64,000 nt of DNA from Gallionella sp. GTDB lineage: Bacteria > Pseudomonadota > Gammaproteobacteria > Burkholderiales > Gallionellaceae. Location: contig JAUSAO010000045.1 in NCBI GenBank assembly GCA_030652475.1, forward strand, positions 1-64,000. The letters run 5' to 3'. Within the stretch, counting starts at the first letter, position 1. Each line of letters starts with the position of its first letter. Made by a program: the position numbers and the translations under genes. Below are positions 1 to 8,470 of this stretch, one piece after another. Below the pieces are notes generated by a model that was not told the DNA's origin, ran no database searches, and was given only the letters and a program-made list of their open reading frames with translations.

Positions 1-81
1 CAGCGAGTAACACGCCTCAGCGCACCGCCACAGTCAGAGAGATATTTCCATAACAAGGTTCACAGCAGCACTGCCGGGCTC

Positions 82-155
82 GTCCAACAAACGGTTCAGA
101 TCGCGGCTCGCTTCGCGATCACGATCTAACCTTACTCGTTATGCGTTTGTTGGAG
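82..155 (+). repeat. attC-like integron recombination site
   Basis: Imperfect inverted repeat with attC architecture. Outer arms of 10 nt at 84-93 and 144-153 are perfectly complementary. Inner arms at 93/94-103 and 122-131 pair with one extrahelical base (C97). Between them is a short variable stem-loop containing CTTCGCG (111-117), and 132-143 would be an unpaired spacer. The left core GTCCAAC fits the RYYYAAC consensus. The site overlaps the 3' end of the leftward gene at 132-1085, as attC sites do in cassettes. The side of the extrahelical base suggests a plus-strand reading, while the gene and integrase-remnant layout suggests minus, so orientation is unresolved. Confidence 0.6.
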
Positions 156-1085
156 CAGGCGAGATAGCTCTGCGAAGAACTCATTGCGATGAGAAATTCC
201 GTTGCCGTTCAAGCGGTGATCCGATTCCGGGTAAACCTTGAGGATGAGATTGTTTTTACCCGCCTCTTTGAATTTCGATTCCAAAAGAAGAACAGATTCA
301 ACGGGAACACTCTCATCTTTTTCGCCGATGCCGACGATGATAGGAATGTTCAGTTTGAGGAAGTCAGGTAGCGGGTCAATGTCCATAATATCTGACCACC
401 AACGATAGGGGTTGCCGTACCAATCTTTTTCGATGCTGCGAGGATCAGCGGAAATCTTCTTCCAGCCCGACTCGACATCGAACAATATGGCACCGCGCTG
501 CTTGAGAGTGGCGAGCGATTTACGCATTGAGTTGCCGCCGCTGCCGATGATTGCAAGATGGGTAATTGCGGGAGACAGCCAGGCAACCTTGGTTGCCGTC
601 AACGCACCTTCCGAGACGCCCACCAAAACAACATTTTTGAACTTGGGCGCGTCGGAGCCTAATTGTGCCGCAATGAACTCTGAATAGTCGGCGACCCATT
701 GCTCTGGGTTGTTTGCGAGATGAAATTCCCAGCCACAGTCCAGTAGGCCGATAGAGCGATCAGGCACAAATCGCTTGTTGAGAACGAAAACACGAGCACT
801 GACCGTGAGTCCGCTGACGTAACCGGGCATCACGGACTTCCAACTGGGGCAGCCTGTCCCACCATAGAAAAAAATTGCGGTATCTGGCTGCGAAGTGTTA
901 CCGGCTGTGAATGAGTAGTAAATGCTTGAACCGCCGTCCTTGTACTGAAAGGAAAGGGGAGGAGGCGCTTCGCTGCTGTACATGTGGGCGGTGCGCTGAA
1001 TGGTCGTGCAGCCGGACAGAGCAAAAACAAGCGAGAACACAAAGAGGCTGAGAATACGCATAGGTTTAGTGATTGCGAGACGCAT
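132..1085 (-). CDS. Putative lipoprotein with alpha/beta-hydrolase fold (cassette-borne)
   Basis: 317 aa. The N-terminus has a basic n-region, a hydrophobic stretch and a lipobox ending SGC (about residues 24-26), so export and lipidation are likely. A second Met at residue 9 (codon at 1061) is an equally good start. The body looks like an alpha/beta hydrolase: a nucleophile elbow GVSEG near residue 157, an acidic residue in IGEKDES near 254, and a His in ESDHRL near 290, in the order expected for a Ser-Asp-His triad. The substrate cannot be told. The stop lies inside the attC-like site and an integrase remnant sits 135 bp upstream on the other strand, so this is probably an integron cassette gene. 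No clear Shine-Dalgarno sequence is visible, which is common in cassettes. Confidence 0.7.
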   Translation of the reverse strand: MRLAITKPMRILSLFVFSLVFALSGCTTIQRTAHMYSSEAPPPLSFQYKDGGSSIYYSFTAGNTSQPDTAIFFYGGTGCPSWKSVMPGYVSGLTVSARVFVLNKRFVPDRSIGLLDCGWEFHLANNPEQWVADYSEFIAAQLGSDAPKFKNVVLVGVSEGALTATKVAWLSPAITHLAIIGSGGNSMRKSLATLKQRGAILFDVESGWKKISADPRSIEKDWYGNPYRWWSDIMDIDPLPDFLKLNIPIIVGIGEKDESVPVESVLLLESKFKEAGKNNLILKVYPESDHRLNGNGISHRNEFFAELSRLLQQTHNE

Positions 1086-1219
1086 AAAGTAAAGTAGACA
1101 CCCTAAAAAATGTCATGAAAAGCACCTTCAAGGTGTATATTCTGGAAACGGCCATGTAGTACCTTGTATTGATTGGATGTAAAAATTTCGCACACCCTAA
1201 TCTTTTAGATAAAAACGAC

Positions 1220-1348
1220 ATGACACCCTCTCCCAAGTTGCTCGATCAAGTTCACGATAAATTGCGCGTGAAGCACTATGCCATACGCACCGAGCAAACT
1301 TATGCGGAATGGATTAAACGTTATATTTTGTTCCATGACAAGCGACAA
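1220..1348 (+). pseudogene. intI: Integron integrase, 5' remnant
   Basis: An ATG at 1220 opens about 43 codons that read like the N-terminal SAM-like domain of integron integrases: LLDQVHDKLRVKHYAIRTEQ, then a TYAEWIKRYILFHDKR stretch. IntI and Xer-type recombinases have this core-binding helix pattern, and the RTEQ.Y..W motif is characteristic of IntI. After KRQ the similarity stops abruptly and the frame runs into sequence just upstream of rlmJ, so the catalytic domain with the Arg-His-Arg-Tyr residues is missing. It points away from the cassette gene at 132-1085, the normal divergent integron layout. It should be inactive. A non-integron tyrosine recombinase is a less likely source. Confidence 0.7.
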
Positions 1349-1424
1349 CTGTGTTTTACCGGTTTGTTAAGCGGGCGCGGGCGTGGCACAATCACGGCCT
1401 GCACAACGCTCAAATTTCAAATTC

Positions 1425-2270
1425 ATGCTGAGTTACCGCCATGCCTTTCACGCCGGCAATCATGCCGATGTGCTGAAACACTTCATCGAGGTTCAATTGC
1501 TGCGCTATCTCGCGCAAAAGGATAAACCGTTCTGGTATATAGACACGCATGCCGGTGCGGGTTGCTATGCGCTGGACAGCGGCTATGCCACGCAGAATGC
1601 GGAGTATGAAAGCGGTATTGCGCGCTTGTGGGAACGCGAGGATTTGCCTGTTCCCCTGGCAGACTATGTGGCGCTGGTTAAAGCCATCAACCCCGACGGG
1701 CAGATGAGACTGTATCCCGGCTCGCCGCTGGTGGCATCGGAGCTGTTGCGGGATGGGGACAAAATGCGCTTGTTCGAATTGCACCCGACCGACAGTGACA
1801 TTCTGCATGAGAATTTTGCCGGATACGGAACACAGGTTTTGATGCAGACCGCCGATGGTTTTAGCGCGCTGAAAGCCTTGCTGCCACCGCCACCGCGCCG
1901 CGCACTGGTGCTGATCGACCCGCCCTATGAAGATAAACAGGATTACCAGCGCGTGATAACGGCGTTGCGCGAGGGTTTGAAGCGTTTCGCCAGCGGCGTT
2001 TACGCGGTATGGTATCCGCAGTTGCAGCGCAGCGAGGCGCGTCAGTTGCCCGAACAGCTCAAACAATTACCGGTGAAAAGCTGGCTGCATGTCGCGCTTA
2101 GTGTGCAAGGACTCAGCGAAGAGGGTTTCGGCATGTACGGCAGCGGCATGTTCGTGCTCAATCCGCCGTGGAATCTGCATGGCATATTGCAGCAGGTAAT
2201 GCCGTATCTGGCCGAACATCTGGGGCAGGACGCGGAAGCCGGATTTACGCTGGAGTATCAGGAAAATTAG
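1425..2270 (+). CDS. rlmJ: 23S rRNA (adenine(2030)-N(6))-methyltransferase RlmJ
   Basis: 281 aa, the usual RlmJ length. The family N-terminus MLSYRHAFHAGNHADVLKH starts at the ATG at 1425; the open frame extends 14 codons upstream into unrelated sequence, so 1425 is preferred. An SAM-binding motif (YIDTHAGAGCYAL) lies near residue 44 and the catalytic amino-methyltransferase motif DPPY appears in LIDPPYEDK near 165. RlmJ methylates N6 of A2030 in 23S rRNA in the cytoplasm and is not essential in E. coli. The gene stands alone: the integrase remnant lies upstream and a membrane protein of unknown function begins 51 bp downstream. Confidence 0.93.
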   Translation: MLSYRHAFHAGNHADVLKHFIEVQLLRYLAQKDKPFWYIDTHAGAGCYALDSGYATQNAEYESGIARLWEREDLPVPLADYVALVKAINPDGQMRLYPGSPLVASELLRDGDKMRLFELHPTDSDILHENFAGYGTQVLMQTADGFSALKALLPPPPRRALVLIDPPYEDKQDYQRVITALREGLKRFASGVYAVWYPQLQRSEARQLPEQLKQLPVKSWLHVALSVQGLSEEGFGMYGSGMFVLNPPWNLHGILQQVMPYLAEHLGQDAEAGFTLEYQEN

Positions 2271-2321
2271 TCATGAATTCGTACGCTCCATCTGATTTAT
2301 AAAATTTTAGTGAGCAACGCT

Positions 2322-4448
2322 ATGACTACATTACATAAATGGAATTTCTTCAGGGCAGGTGGTTTCGATCAGGTGCAGCTTGATAGCGGTGCGGATTTGC
2401 TCGCACTCAAGGATCTGGATCAGAAGCTGTGGGTCGCCCTGAGCTGTCCGACGCGCGGCATCGAGTTCGACACCCGCACGCTGGATATGATAGATAGCGA
2501 TAAGGATGCGCATGTGCGCGTCAATGAAGTACTGGCGGCCATCGCCTGGGCGGGCGGCTTGCTGAAGAATGCGGATTTGCTGGTCAAGGGCGGGGATAGT
2601 CTGGCGCTGGATGCGATCGATGACAGCAGCGATGAGGGTAAGCAGTTGTATGCCTCCGCATCGCATATTCTCAAGAGTCTGGGCAAGCCGGATGCGGCGG
2701 TGATTACGCTGTCGGATATGGCAGACATCGAGCAGTTCGTGGCGCATCAGGAATTTAACGGTGACGGTGTGATAGGCGCGAAGCAGGTTGGTGATGCCAT
2801 TTTGAGTGAGCTGATCGAACTGATCATTAAATGCAGCGGTTCACAGCTGGATATGGGTGGGGAAGCAGGCATCAACGAGGCGATTGCGGAGAAATTCTTC
2901 GCTGAGGCCAATGCCTACGCGGATTGGTATGCTGCGGGAGAACAGGATACGGCGGCCTTGTTTATGGGGGATAAAACGCTGGAAGCGGCTGCGGCGTTCC
3001 ATGCGGTAAACGACAAGGTGGGCGACTATTTTACGCGTTGCCAGCTGGCCGCTTATGATCTGCGCGCCGCAGTGCCATTGAGCCGTTCAGCCGAAGATTA
3101 CCAGCAACTCGCCGCACAAAGCCTGTCAGCACAAAGCATGGACGTGGCGAACTTCCCGCTGGCGACGGTGGAGGCGGATAAACCGCTGCCGCTGCTTACC
3201 GGGATCAATCCGGCTTGGCAGGCGAAGCTGGTCAGCTTGCGCGAACGGGTAATTGTTCCTCTGCTGGGCGTAAGGGATACGCTGAGTGCTTCGGAATGGG
3301 CATCGCTGTGCGAAAAATTCGCCGCGTTTGATGCATGGCAGGCCACCAAGCCGGCGACTGGCGTGGAGCAACTCGGCATCGCACAGCTGCGTGAAATACT
3401 TAGCAGTGGGCATCAGGCAGACATCGCTGTGCTGATCGCGCAGGACAAAATGGTCGAGGCTGAGGTCAAGGCGATTCATGCGGTGGAAAGATTGCTGCAT
3501 TACAACCGTGATCTGTTCAAATTAGTGAACAACTTCGTCTCATTCCGTAATTTTTATACCGGCAGGGACAAGGCGATTTTTCAGATCGGCACGCTGTATC
3601 TGGATGGGCGTAGCTGTGAACTGTGCATCAAGGTCGAAGATGTGGCCAAGCACGCCGCTTTCGCGACATCCAGCGGCGTCTGTCTGGTGTATTGTGAATG
3701 CGTGCGCGGCGAGAAGAAGATGAATATTGCCGCCGCGTTTACCGCCGGTGATTCTGACTATCTGCTGGTCGGGCGTAACGGTGTTTTTTATGATCGTAAT
3801 GGTCTAGACTGGGATGCCAATATTGTGCGCATCATAGATCACCCCATCAGTATCCGTCAGGCGTTCTGGACGCCTTACAAAAAACTGGTCAAGATGGTCA
3901 GCGAGGGCTTGCAGAAGCTGGCTGCCTCGAAGGCCAATGCGGCAGAGGGCAGTATGCTCAAGGCGGTGGAAGAGGGCGGCAAGTCTGCCGTCACGCCTCA
4001 TGCCGAGCCGCCCAAGCCTTTCGATGTCGGTAAGTTTGCCGGTATTTTCGCCGCGATCGGTCTGTCCATTGGTGCCATCGGCGGCATATTGGCTTCGGTC
4101 GTGGGCGGCTTGATTAGTCTGAAATTCTGGCAGATACCGCTGGCGATGATCGGACTGATGTTGCTGATCTCCGGCCCGTTCATAGCGTTGGCCTGGTTCA
4201 AACTGAAGAAGCGCAGTCTTGCACCGATACTGGATGCCAACGGCTGGGCGATCAACGCCCGGGCGCGCATCAATATCCCTTTTGGTACTTCGCTGACCGG
4301 TCTGGCAGCGTTGCCTGAAGGTGCGAAACGTTCACTGTACGATCCGTTCGCGGACAAAAAACCGGTGTGGCCATACTATGCGGCGATCGCGCTGGTGATC
4401 TGCGTGCTGGCAGGGTTGTGGTATTTCGGCGTGTTCGGGCAAAAATGA
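2322..4448 (+). CDS. Conserved membrane protein with EF-hand-like segments, function unknown
   Basis: 708 aa from the ATG at 2322; a GTG at 2310 in the same frame would add four residues and neither has a convincing Shine-Dalgarno. The long N-terminal part is soluble and acidic, with two loops resembling Ca-binding EF-hands: DSDKDAHVRVNE near residue 59 and EFNGDGVIGAKQ near 147. The C-terminal quarter has two closely spaced hydrophobic segments (about residues 565-595 and 600-625) and a third at the very end (about 685-705). The stop overlaps the next start in an ATGA, so it is translationally coupled to the glycosylase-like gene. I recognise it only as a conserved proteobacterial protein of unknown function. 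Confidence 0.75.
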   Translation: MTTLHKWNFFRAGGFDQVQLDSGADLLALKDLDQKLWVALSCPTRGIEFDTRTLDMIDSDKDAHVRVNEVLAAIAWAGGLLKNADLLVKGGDSLALDAIDDSSDEGKQLYASASHILKSLGKPDAAVITLSDMADIEQFVAHQEFNGDGVIGAKQVGDAILSELIELIIKCSGSQLDMGGEAGINEAIAEKFFAEANAYADWYAAGEQDTAALFMGDKTLEAAAAFHAVNDKVGDYFTRCQLAAYDLRAAVPLSRSAEDYQQLAAQSLSAQSMDVANFPLATVEADKPLPLLTGINPAWQAKLVSLRERVIVPLLGVRDTLSASEWASLCEKFAAFDAWQATKPATGVEQLGIAQLREILSSGHQADIAVLIAQDKMVEAEVKAIHAVERLLHYNRDLFKLVNNFVSFRNFYTGRDKAIFQIGTLYLDGRSCELCIKVEDVAKHAAFATSSGVCLVYCECVRGEKKMNIAAAFTAGDSDYLLVGRNGVFYDRNGLDWDANIVRIIDHPISIRQAFWTPYKKLVKMVSEGLQKLAASKANAAEGSMLKAVEEGGKSAVTPHAEPPKPFDVGKFAGIFAAIGLSIGAIGGILASVVGGLISLKFWQIPLAMIGLMLLISGPFIALAWFKLKKRSLAPILDANGWAINARARINIPFGTSLTGLAALPEGAKRSLYDPFADKKPVWPYYAAIALVICVLAGLWYFGVFGQK

Positions 4449-5077
4449 GCAAAGCAGCGCTTGCCAGTTGTCTTGTCGAAACACTGCCATCCGGTTTGAG
4501 CGGGCTTTTTAATCCCTGGCGAGATCATTGTCCGCATGATACTGCCGATAACGGTCCGCAAGAAAAACTGAACAGGCTGGCACTGCATCTGGATTGCGAT
4601 CCGGAATTTATTCTGGCCGGAGAAGCGCCCGGCTATGCGGGGTGCCGCTACAGCGGCATCGCCTTTACCAGCGAACGCTTGCTGGGCGAGGGGGCTATTC
4701 CTCGCATTCCGGCTACGCAGCACAGACTGTCAAACCGGCGTTTGCCCTTTTCCGAGCCGTCGGCCACGATAGTCTGGAAAACGCTGTACCGGCTCGGTAT
4801 TGCAGAGCGTACGATACTCTGGAATGCATTACAGCTGCATCCGCATCGTCTGGATAACCTTTGGTCAAACAGGACACCCACGCCATCCGAAATCAGCCTG
4901 GGCGAGCCCGCCTTGCGGATTCTGGTTGACGCCTTTCCATTCGCTAAAATTATCGCGGTGGGCAAAAAATCGGAAGGGTTGCTGCACGGGATGGGTATTC
5001 CAACCGCAGGTTCGGTGCGGCATCCCGCCAATGGCGGCGCGACCGAATTTGCCGCAGGCTTAGAGGCGCTGATGTGA
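4445..5077 (+). CDS. Uracil-DNA glycosylase superfamily protein
   Basis: 210 aa from the ATG that overlaps the previous stop (ATGA at 4445). The protein has the marks of the UDG-like fold: a [13 protein letters not shown] water-activating-type motif near residue 58, an internal WNALQLHP segment near 134, and RHPANGG near the C-terminus in the place of the family's HPS loop. True family 1, 4 and 5 enzymes have other catalytic residues and family 4 has Fe-S cysteines, which are not evident here, so the activity is uncertain. It ends in the start codon region of uvrC (4-nt overlap), so a role in DNA repair fits the context. Confidence 0.7.
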   Translation: MSKAALASCLVETLPSGLSGLFNPWRDHCPHDTADNGPQEKLNRLALHLDCDPEFILAGEAPGYAGCRYSGIAFTSERLLGEGAIPRIPATQHRLSNRRLPFSEPSATIVWKTLYRLGIAERTILWNALQLHPHRLDNLWSNRTPTPSEISLGEPALRILVDAFPFAKIIAVGKKSEGLLHGMGIPTAGSVRHPANGGATEFAAGLEALM

Positions 5078-6945
5078 GTGTGCACCATGCTGACACTCTG
5101 AGCGAGGGAAAGTTTGATCCCAAGCCGATACTGGATAGCCTGCCGTTACTGCCGGGCGTGTATCGCTATTACGACAGTCGAGGGGCAGTGCTGTATGTCG
5201 GTAAGGCCAAACAGCTGAAAAAGCGGGTCTCTTCATATTTCCAGAAAAACAGTGTTTCACCGCGTATCCGTCTAATGGTGTCGCATATCGCACGCATCGA
5301 AACGACTGTGACCCGTTCGGAAGCCGAGGCGCTGCTGCTCGAAAACAACCTGATAAAATCCTTAAAACCACGCTATAACATATTGTTTAGAGATGATAAG
5401 TCTTATCCGTATATTGTGCTGACTGGGGAGCGCTTCCCCAGACTTACTTATTATCGCGGTACGCCCAATCGCCAACATCAATACTTCGGTCCTTATCCCA
5501 ACTCATATGCTGCACGGGAAAGTATACAGCTGCTGCAGCGAATTTTTCGCATCCGCACCTGTGAAGACAGCGTGTTCAATAACCGCACGCGTCCCTGTCT
5601 GTTGCATCAAATCAACCGCTGTACCGCGCCTTGCGTCAATTTGATTTCCGAGCCGGATTACCAGAACGATATCCGTTGCGCCGTGCTGCTGCTGCAAGGT
5701 AAACATCAGGAAGTGGAGCGCACATTGCGCGAGGTGATGGAACAGGCGGCGGAGCAACAGCATTATGAACAGGCTGCCGTGCTGCGCGATCAGTTGCGCG
5801 CGCTGCATACCGTGCAGCAGAAGCAGTTCGTCGAATCGACGGGGGGCACGACGGATGCCGATATCATCGCACTGGCGATAATAGATGGTCTGGTGTGCGT
5901 GAATCTTGCGATGGTGCGTGGCGGGCGACATCTGGGTGACAAGAGTTTTTTCCCGGAACATGCCGAAGATATGGCTGCAGATGAGATCGTGCAGGCGTTT
6001 ATCGCGCAGCATTATTTGAATCGCAGTGTGCCAGCGCTGCTGGTGGCGGAATGCGGCGATGTCACATTGGCGCAATTGCTCAGTGAGCAGGCCGGGCACA
6101 CGGTACGTATCAGCACTGCGGCAGTCGGGGAACGCCGTCAGTGGCTGGAAATGGCGCGGCGTAACGCCGAACTGGCATTGCAGCAACGTCTGGCGCAACA
6201 GGGGGGGCAGCAGTTGCGTCTGGCGCGTTTGCGCGACTGGCTGGAGATGCCCGAATTGCAACGCATCGAATGTTTCGATATCAGCCACACCATGGGTGAG
6301 GCGACGGTGGCCTCTTGCGTGGTGTACGACAATCTCGACATGCGTTCTACGCAATATCGCCGCTATAACATCAGCGGCATTACGCCGGGGGACGATTATG
6401 CGGCGATGCGCCAGGCGCTGACGCGCCGTTACCAGAAGCTCTCAGAGGTGCATCAGGCTCTTGAGGCGGCTGAGGGAAGATCGGTGGTTGAGGGTGCGGC
6501 CGTGCGGCCTGATCTGATCCTGATAGACGGTGGTTTGGGGCAATTGCACATTGCGATGGAGGTTATGCAGGAATTAGGTCTGAATGACTTGTTGTTGGTG
6601 GGTGTGTCCAAGGGCGAAGCGCGCAAGGCGGGTTTGGAACAATTGATTTTCCCCGATGGCAGCGCGAAGCGCTTGCCCGCCGACGATCCCGCATTACATC
6701 TGATACAGCAGATACGCGATGAGGCGCACCGCTTCGCCATTACCGGGCACAGGGCACGTCGCGCCAAGGCGCGTACCGCATCCAGGCTGGAGGAGATCAG
6801 CGGGGTGGGCGATAAACGTCGGCGCAGCTTGCTGACCCACTTCGGCGGGCTGCGTGAAGTCATGCAGGCCAGCGTCGAACAGCTCACCCAGGTAGCAGGA
6901 ATCAGTAAATCACTTGCTGAACATATTTATCAGCAGCTACACTGA
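5074..6945 (+). CDS. uvrC: Excinuclease ABC subunit C
   Basis: 623 aa with a GTG start at 5074 overlapping the stop of the upstream gene. UvrC makes both incisions around bulky lesions after UvrAB loading. The order of domains is complete: GIY-YIG nuclease ([20 protein letters not shown], about residues 27-105), cysteines in the C-x-x-x-x-x-C type linker near 165-185, a UVR motif for UvrB contact near 205-240 (rich in Glu and Gln), an RNase H-like second nuclease ([10 protein letters not shown] near 398; [12 protein letters not shown] near 484), and tandem helix-hairpin-helix motifs at the C-terminus. pgsA follows after 4 nt, the common proteobacterial order. Confidence 0.97.
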   Translation: MSVHHADTLSEGKFDPKPILDSLPLLPGVYRYYDSRGAVLYVGKAKQLKKRVSSYFQKNSVSPRIRLMVSHIARIETTVTRSEAEALLLENNLIKSLKPRYNILFRDDKSYPYIVLTGERFPRLTYYRGTPNRQHQYFGPYPNSYAARESIQLLQRIFRIRTCEDSVFNNRTRPCLLHQINRCTAPCVNLISEPDYQNDIRCAVLLLQGKHQEVERTLREVMEQAAEQQHYEQAAVLRDQLRALHTVQQKQFVESTGGTTDADIIALAIIDGLVCVNLAMVRGGRHLGDKSFFPEHAEDMAADEIVQAFIAQHYLNRSVPALLVAECGDVTLAQLLSEQAGHTVRISTAAVGERRQWLEMARRNAELALQQRLAQQGGQQLRLARLRDWLEMPELQRIECFDISHTMGEATVASCVVYDNLDMRSTQYRRYNISGITPGDDYAAMRQALTRRYQKLSEVHQALEAAEGRSVVEGAAVRPDLILIDGGLGQLHIAMEVMQELGLNDLLLVGVSKGEARKAGLEQLIFPDGSAKRLPADDPALHLIQQIRDEAHRFAITGHRARRAKARTASRLEEISGVGDKRRRSLLTHFGGLREVMQASVEQLTQVAGISKSLAEHIYQQLH

Positions 6946-6949
6946 CGGC

Positions 6950-7516
6950 ATGAATCTAAATATCCCAAATCTGCTTACCTGGTTGAGAATTCTGCTTATT
7001 CCGGTATTCGTCACGGCCTTTTACTTATCCGACAGCACCCTTAGTCCCCATTTGAAAAATCTGGTTGCAACCGGTGTGTTTATATTGGCCGCAGTCACCG
7101 ACTGGCTGGATGGTTATCTGGCGCGCAAATGGAATCAGACCTCGGCTTTTGGTGCGTTCCTGGACCCGGTCGCGGACAAGTTGATGGTGGCTGCGGCCTT
7201 GATTCTGCTGGTCAAGCTGGGACGCGCCGATGCAGTCATTGCCTTCATTATCATCGGGCGTGAAATCACTATTTCCGCATTGCGCGAATGGATGGCCAAG
7301 ATCGGCTCCAGCAAGAGTGTCGCTGTTTCCATGCTGGGGAAGATCAAGACGACCTTCCAGATGCTTGCCATTACCCTGCTGCTTTACCATGAGAATTGGT
7401 CAGGCATGGACACTCAGATGGTCGGTTCCGTGCTGTTATACATGGCCGCGCTGCTCACTTTGTGGTCCATGGGTTACTACCTGATGTTGGCCAAACAGCA
7501 GTTGGAGAAAATTTGA
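6950..7516 (+). CDS. pgsA: CDP-diacylglycerol--glycerol-3-phosphate 3-phosphatidyltransferase
   Basis: 188 aa from the ATG at 6950 (MNLNIPNLLTWLRILLIP, the family N-terminus); longer in-frame starts fall inside uvrC. The enzyme makes phosphatidylglycerophosphate from CDP-diacylglycerol in the inner membrane, the committed step to phosphatidylglycerol and cardiolipin. The CDP-alcohol phosphotransferase motif DGxxARx8GxxxDxxxD is intact in the DWLDGYLARK ... GAFLDPVADK region (about residues 53-80). Several hydrophobic helices follow. The gene lies 4 bp after uvrC and is followed at once by the tRNA cluster. Confidence 0.95.
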   Translation: MNLNIPNLLTWLRILLIPVFVTAFYLSDSTLSPHLKNLVATGVFILAAVTDWLDGYLARKWNQTSAFGAFLDPVADKLMVAAALILLVKLGRADAVIAFIIIGREITISALREWMAKIGSSKSVAVSMLGKIKTTFQMLAITLLLYHENWSGMDTQMVGSVLLYMAALLTLWSMGYYLMLAKQQLEKI

Positions 7517-7524
7517 GAACAGGG

Positions 7525-7552
7525 TTGCATTATCAGGATGCGTCTGTATAAT
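7525..7552 (+). promoter_or_regulatory. Sigma-70-type promoter of the tRNA cluster
   Basis: A -35-like TTGCAT at 7525-7530 is followed after 16 bp by a perfect TATAAT at 7547-7552, then a GC-rich discriminator (GCGCAGCC) just before tRNA-Pro. GC-rich discriminators mark stable-RNA promoters under growth-rate control. Start site not determined. Confidence 0.7.
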
Positions 7553-7562
7553 GCGCAGCCTT

Positions 7563-7639
7563 CGGGGTGTAGCGTAGCCTGGTAGCGCGCCTGCTTTGGG
7601 AGCAGGATGTCGGGAGTTCGAATCTCTCCACCCCGACCA
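7563..7639 (+). tRNA. tRNA-Pro(TGG)
   Basis: 77 nt including encoded CCA. Acceptor arms CGGGGTG and CACCCCG pair, the anticodon loop TTTGGGA gives TGG, and the T loop GTTCGAATC is intact. First tRNA of a three-gene cluster. Confidence 0.97.
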
Positions 7640-7692
7640 GGTTTTAGTAGTTGTAGATCGTTCCAGCCGCAACTCGGCTGAGAAAAGGATTT

Positions 7693-7769
7693 GTGCCCAT
7701 AGCTCAACCGGATAGAGCACCAGCCTTCTAAGCTGGGGGTTACAGGTTCGATTCCTGTTGGGCACACCA
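7693..7769 (+). tRNA. tRNA-Arg(TCT)
   Basis: 77 nt including encoded CCA. Acceptor arms GTGCCCA and TGGGCAC pair, the anticodon loop CTTCTAA gives TCT, and the T arm is intact. Second tRNA of the cluster. Confidence 0.97.
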
Positions 7770-7811
7770 GTGTCTTCCGGGTTGCGTACGCCTAGTCCGG
7801 CAAGTTTAATG

Positions 7812-7887
7812 GTGGCTGTAGCTCAGTTGGTAGAGTCCCGGATTGTGATTCCGGTTGTCGTGGGTTCGAGCCCCATCAGTCACCCCA
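7812..7887 (+). tRNA. tRNA-His(GTG), integration target
   Basis: 76 nt including encoded CCA. Acceptor arms GTGGCTG and CAGTCAC pair, the anticodon loop TTGTGAT gives GTG, and a G at 7811 can supply the histidine-specific G-1 opposite C73. The last 49 nt (from 7839) are repeated at 15185-15233, so the present 3' half is either the original or was restored by the inserted element. Confidence 0.97.
7839..7887 (+). repeat. Left attachment site (in tRNA-His 3' half)
   Basis: 49 nt identical to 15185-15233. It covers the anticodon stem-loop, variable loop, T arm, acceptor and CCA of tRNA-His. Identity stops at both edges. This is the classic att pattern of tyrosine integrases that use tRNA genes. 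Confidence 0.9.
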
Positions 7888-7895
7888 TATAGAAT

Positions 7896-7923
7896 AAGGC
7901 TTGCAGCGGTGCAGGCCTTTTTT
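7896..7923 (+). terminator. Rho-independent terminator after tRNA-His
   Basis: Stem AAGGCTTGCA / TGCAGGCCTT (one G-T pair, loop GCGG) followed by a run of T. It lies inside the element, 8 nt after the attachment repeat, and would end the tRNA transcript now that the original downstream terminator is 7.3 kb away. Confidence 0.8.
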
Positions 7924-8051
7924 ACGTCATGCGGTTTTGTGTTCATGTAGGCGCAGTGTAGGATTTTTCAGGCTGTGCGGCATCACTTCCACCAAAAGAA
8001 AACCGCCGGGCTATCACTAGCGGCGGCGGCCTGTTCGTCTGTTGCATTCTG

Positions 8052-8276
8052 CTATCGTTCGGGGGGCAGTCCAGTAAAGCCGGGGAATGAATCTTCGGCA
8101 CGTCTGAAAATAATCAGCTCAACTTCGCGCCCTTGCTTTTCGGCTTGTGCTATCTGTTCGTGTTGCGCGGGTGTCGGTTCGCCTTCCTGTTCGGCGCGCA
8201 GGAATATAATCAGCGCGGGGCGTGTGCGGCGTTGTGTCTGCTCCAGTGCGGTCAGTCGGGTTTGTAAGTTTGTCAT
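8052..8276 (-). CDS. Small protein of the integrative element, unknown function
   Basis: 74 aa from the ATG at 8276, which has a good Shine-Dalgarno (GAGAGGTG, 5 nt before). It begins MTNLQTRLTALEQTQ and is helical, polar and rich in Gln, Glu and Arg, so a short N-terminal coiled coil is likely. It is the last gene of the leftward operon. The N-terminus resembles that of the gene just upstream (RL..LEQ), which suggests a duplicated pair. No known family recognised. It could be a small regulator or a packaging or structural accessory; nothing in the sequence decides. Confidence 0.6.
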   Translation of the reverse strand: MTNLQTRLTALEQTQRRTRPALIIFLRAEQEGEPTPAQHEQIAQAEKQGREVELIIFRRAEDSFPGFTGLPPER

Positions 8277-8287
8277 GGGGTCACCTC

Positions 8288-8470
8288 TCAAACGATTTCG
8301 TAAGTGATGAACCGTTGCCCGGCCTTCGTGCGTGCGTCAATCTCGGCTTGAACAGCAGCGCGGCGGGAGTCACCTATAGGCGGCAGAATGCCAAACGGCA
8401 CAGGTCGCCTTTGCACGGCCTTGGCAAGGCTTTGCTCCAGCACCAGCAAGCGGCTTTCAATTGTTCGCAT
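8288..8470 (-). CDS. Small protein of the integrative element, unknown function
   Basis: 60 aa from the ATG at 8470 (MRTIESRLLVLEQ), preceded by a G-rich stretch that can act as ribosome binding site; an upstream in-frame start would run deep into the preceding gene. It overlaps that gene by 14 nt and ends 11 nt before the next start, so translation is probably coupled. The leading RLLVLEQ resembles RLTALEQ of its downstream neighbour, and both continue into an Arg-rich stretch and a short beta-like segment (PVPFGIL / PALIIFL). Likely paralogues of unknown role. Confidence 0.55.
   Translation of the reverse strand: MRTIESRLLVLEQSLAKAVQRRPVPFGILPPIGDSRRAAVQAEIDARTKAGQRFITYEIV

Noticed and set aside
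2310-2321. GTG start for the EF-hand-like membrane protein
   Set aside because: Adds four residues without a ribosome site; the ATG at 2322 is preferred though not certain.
5503-6354. 283-codon minus-strand frame inside uvrC
   Set aside because: Antisense shadow of a well-supported gene; low-quality composition.
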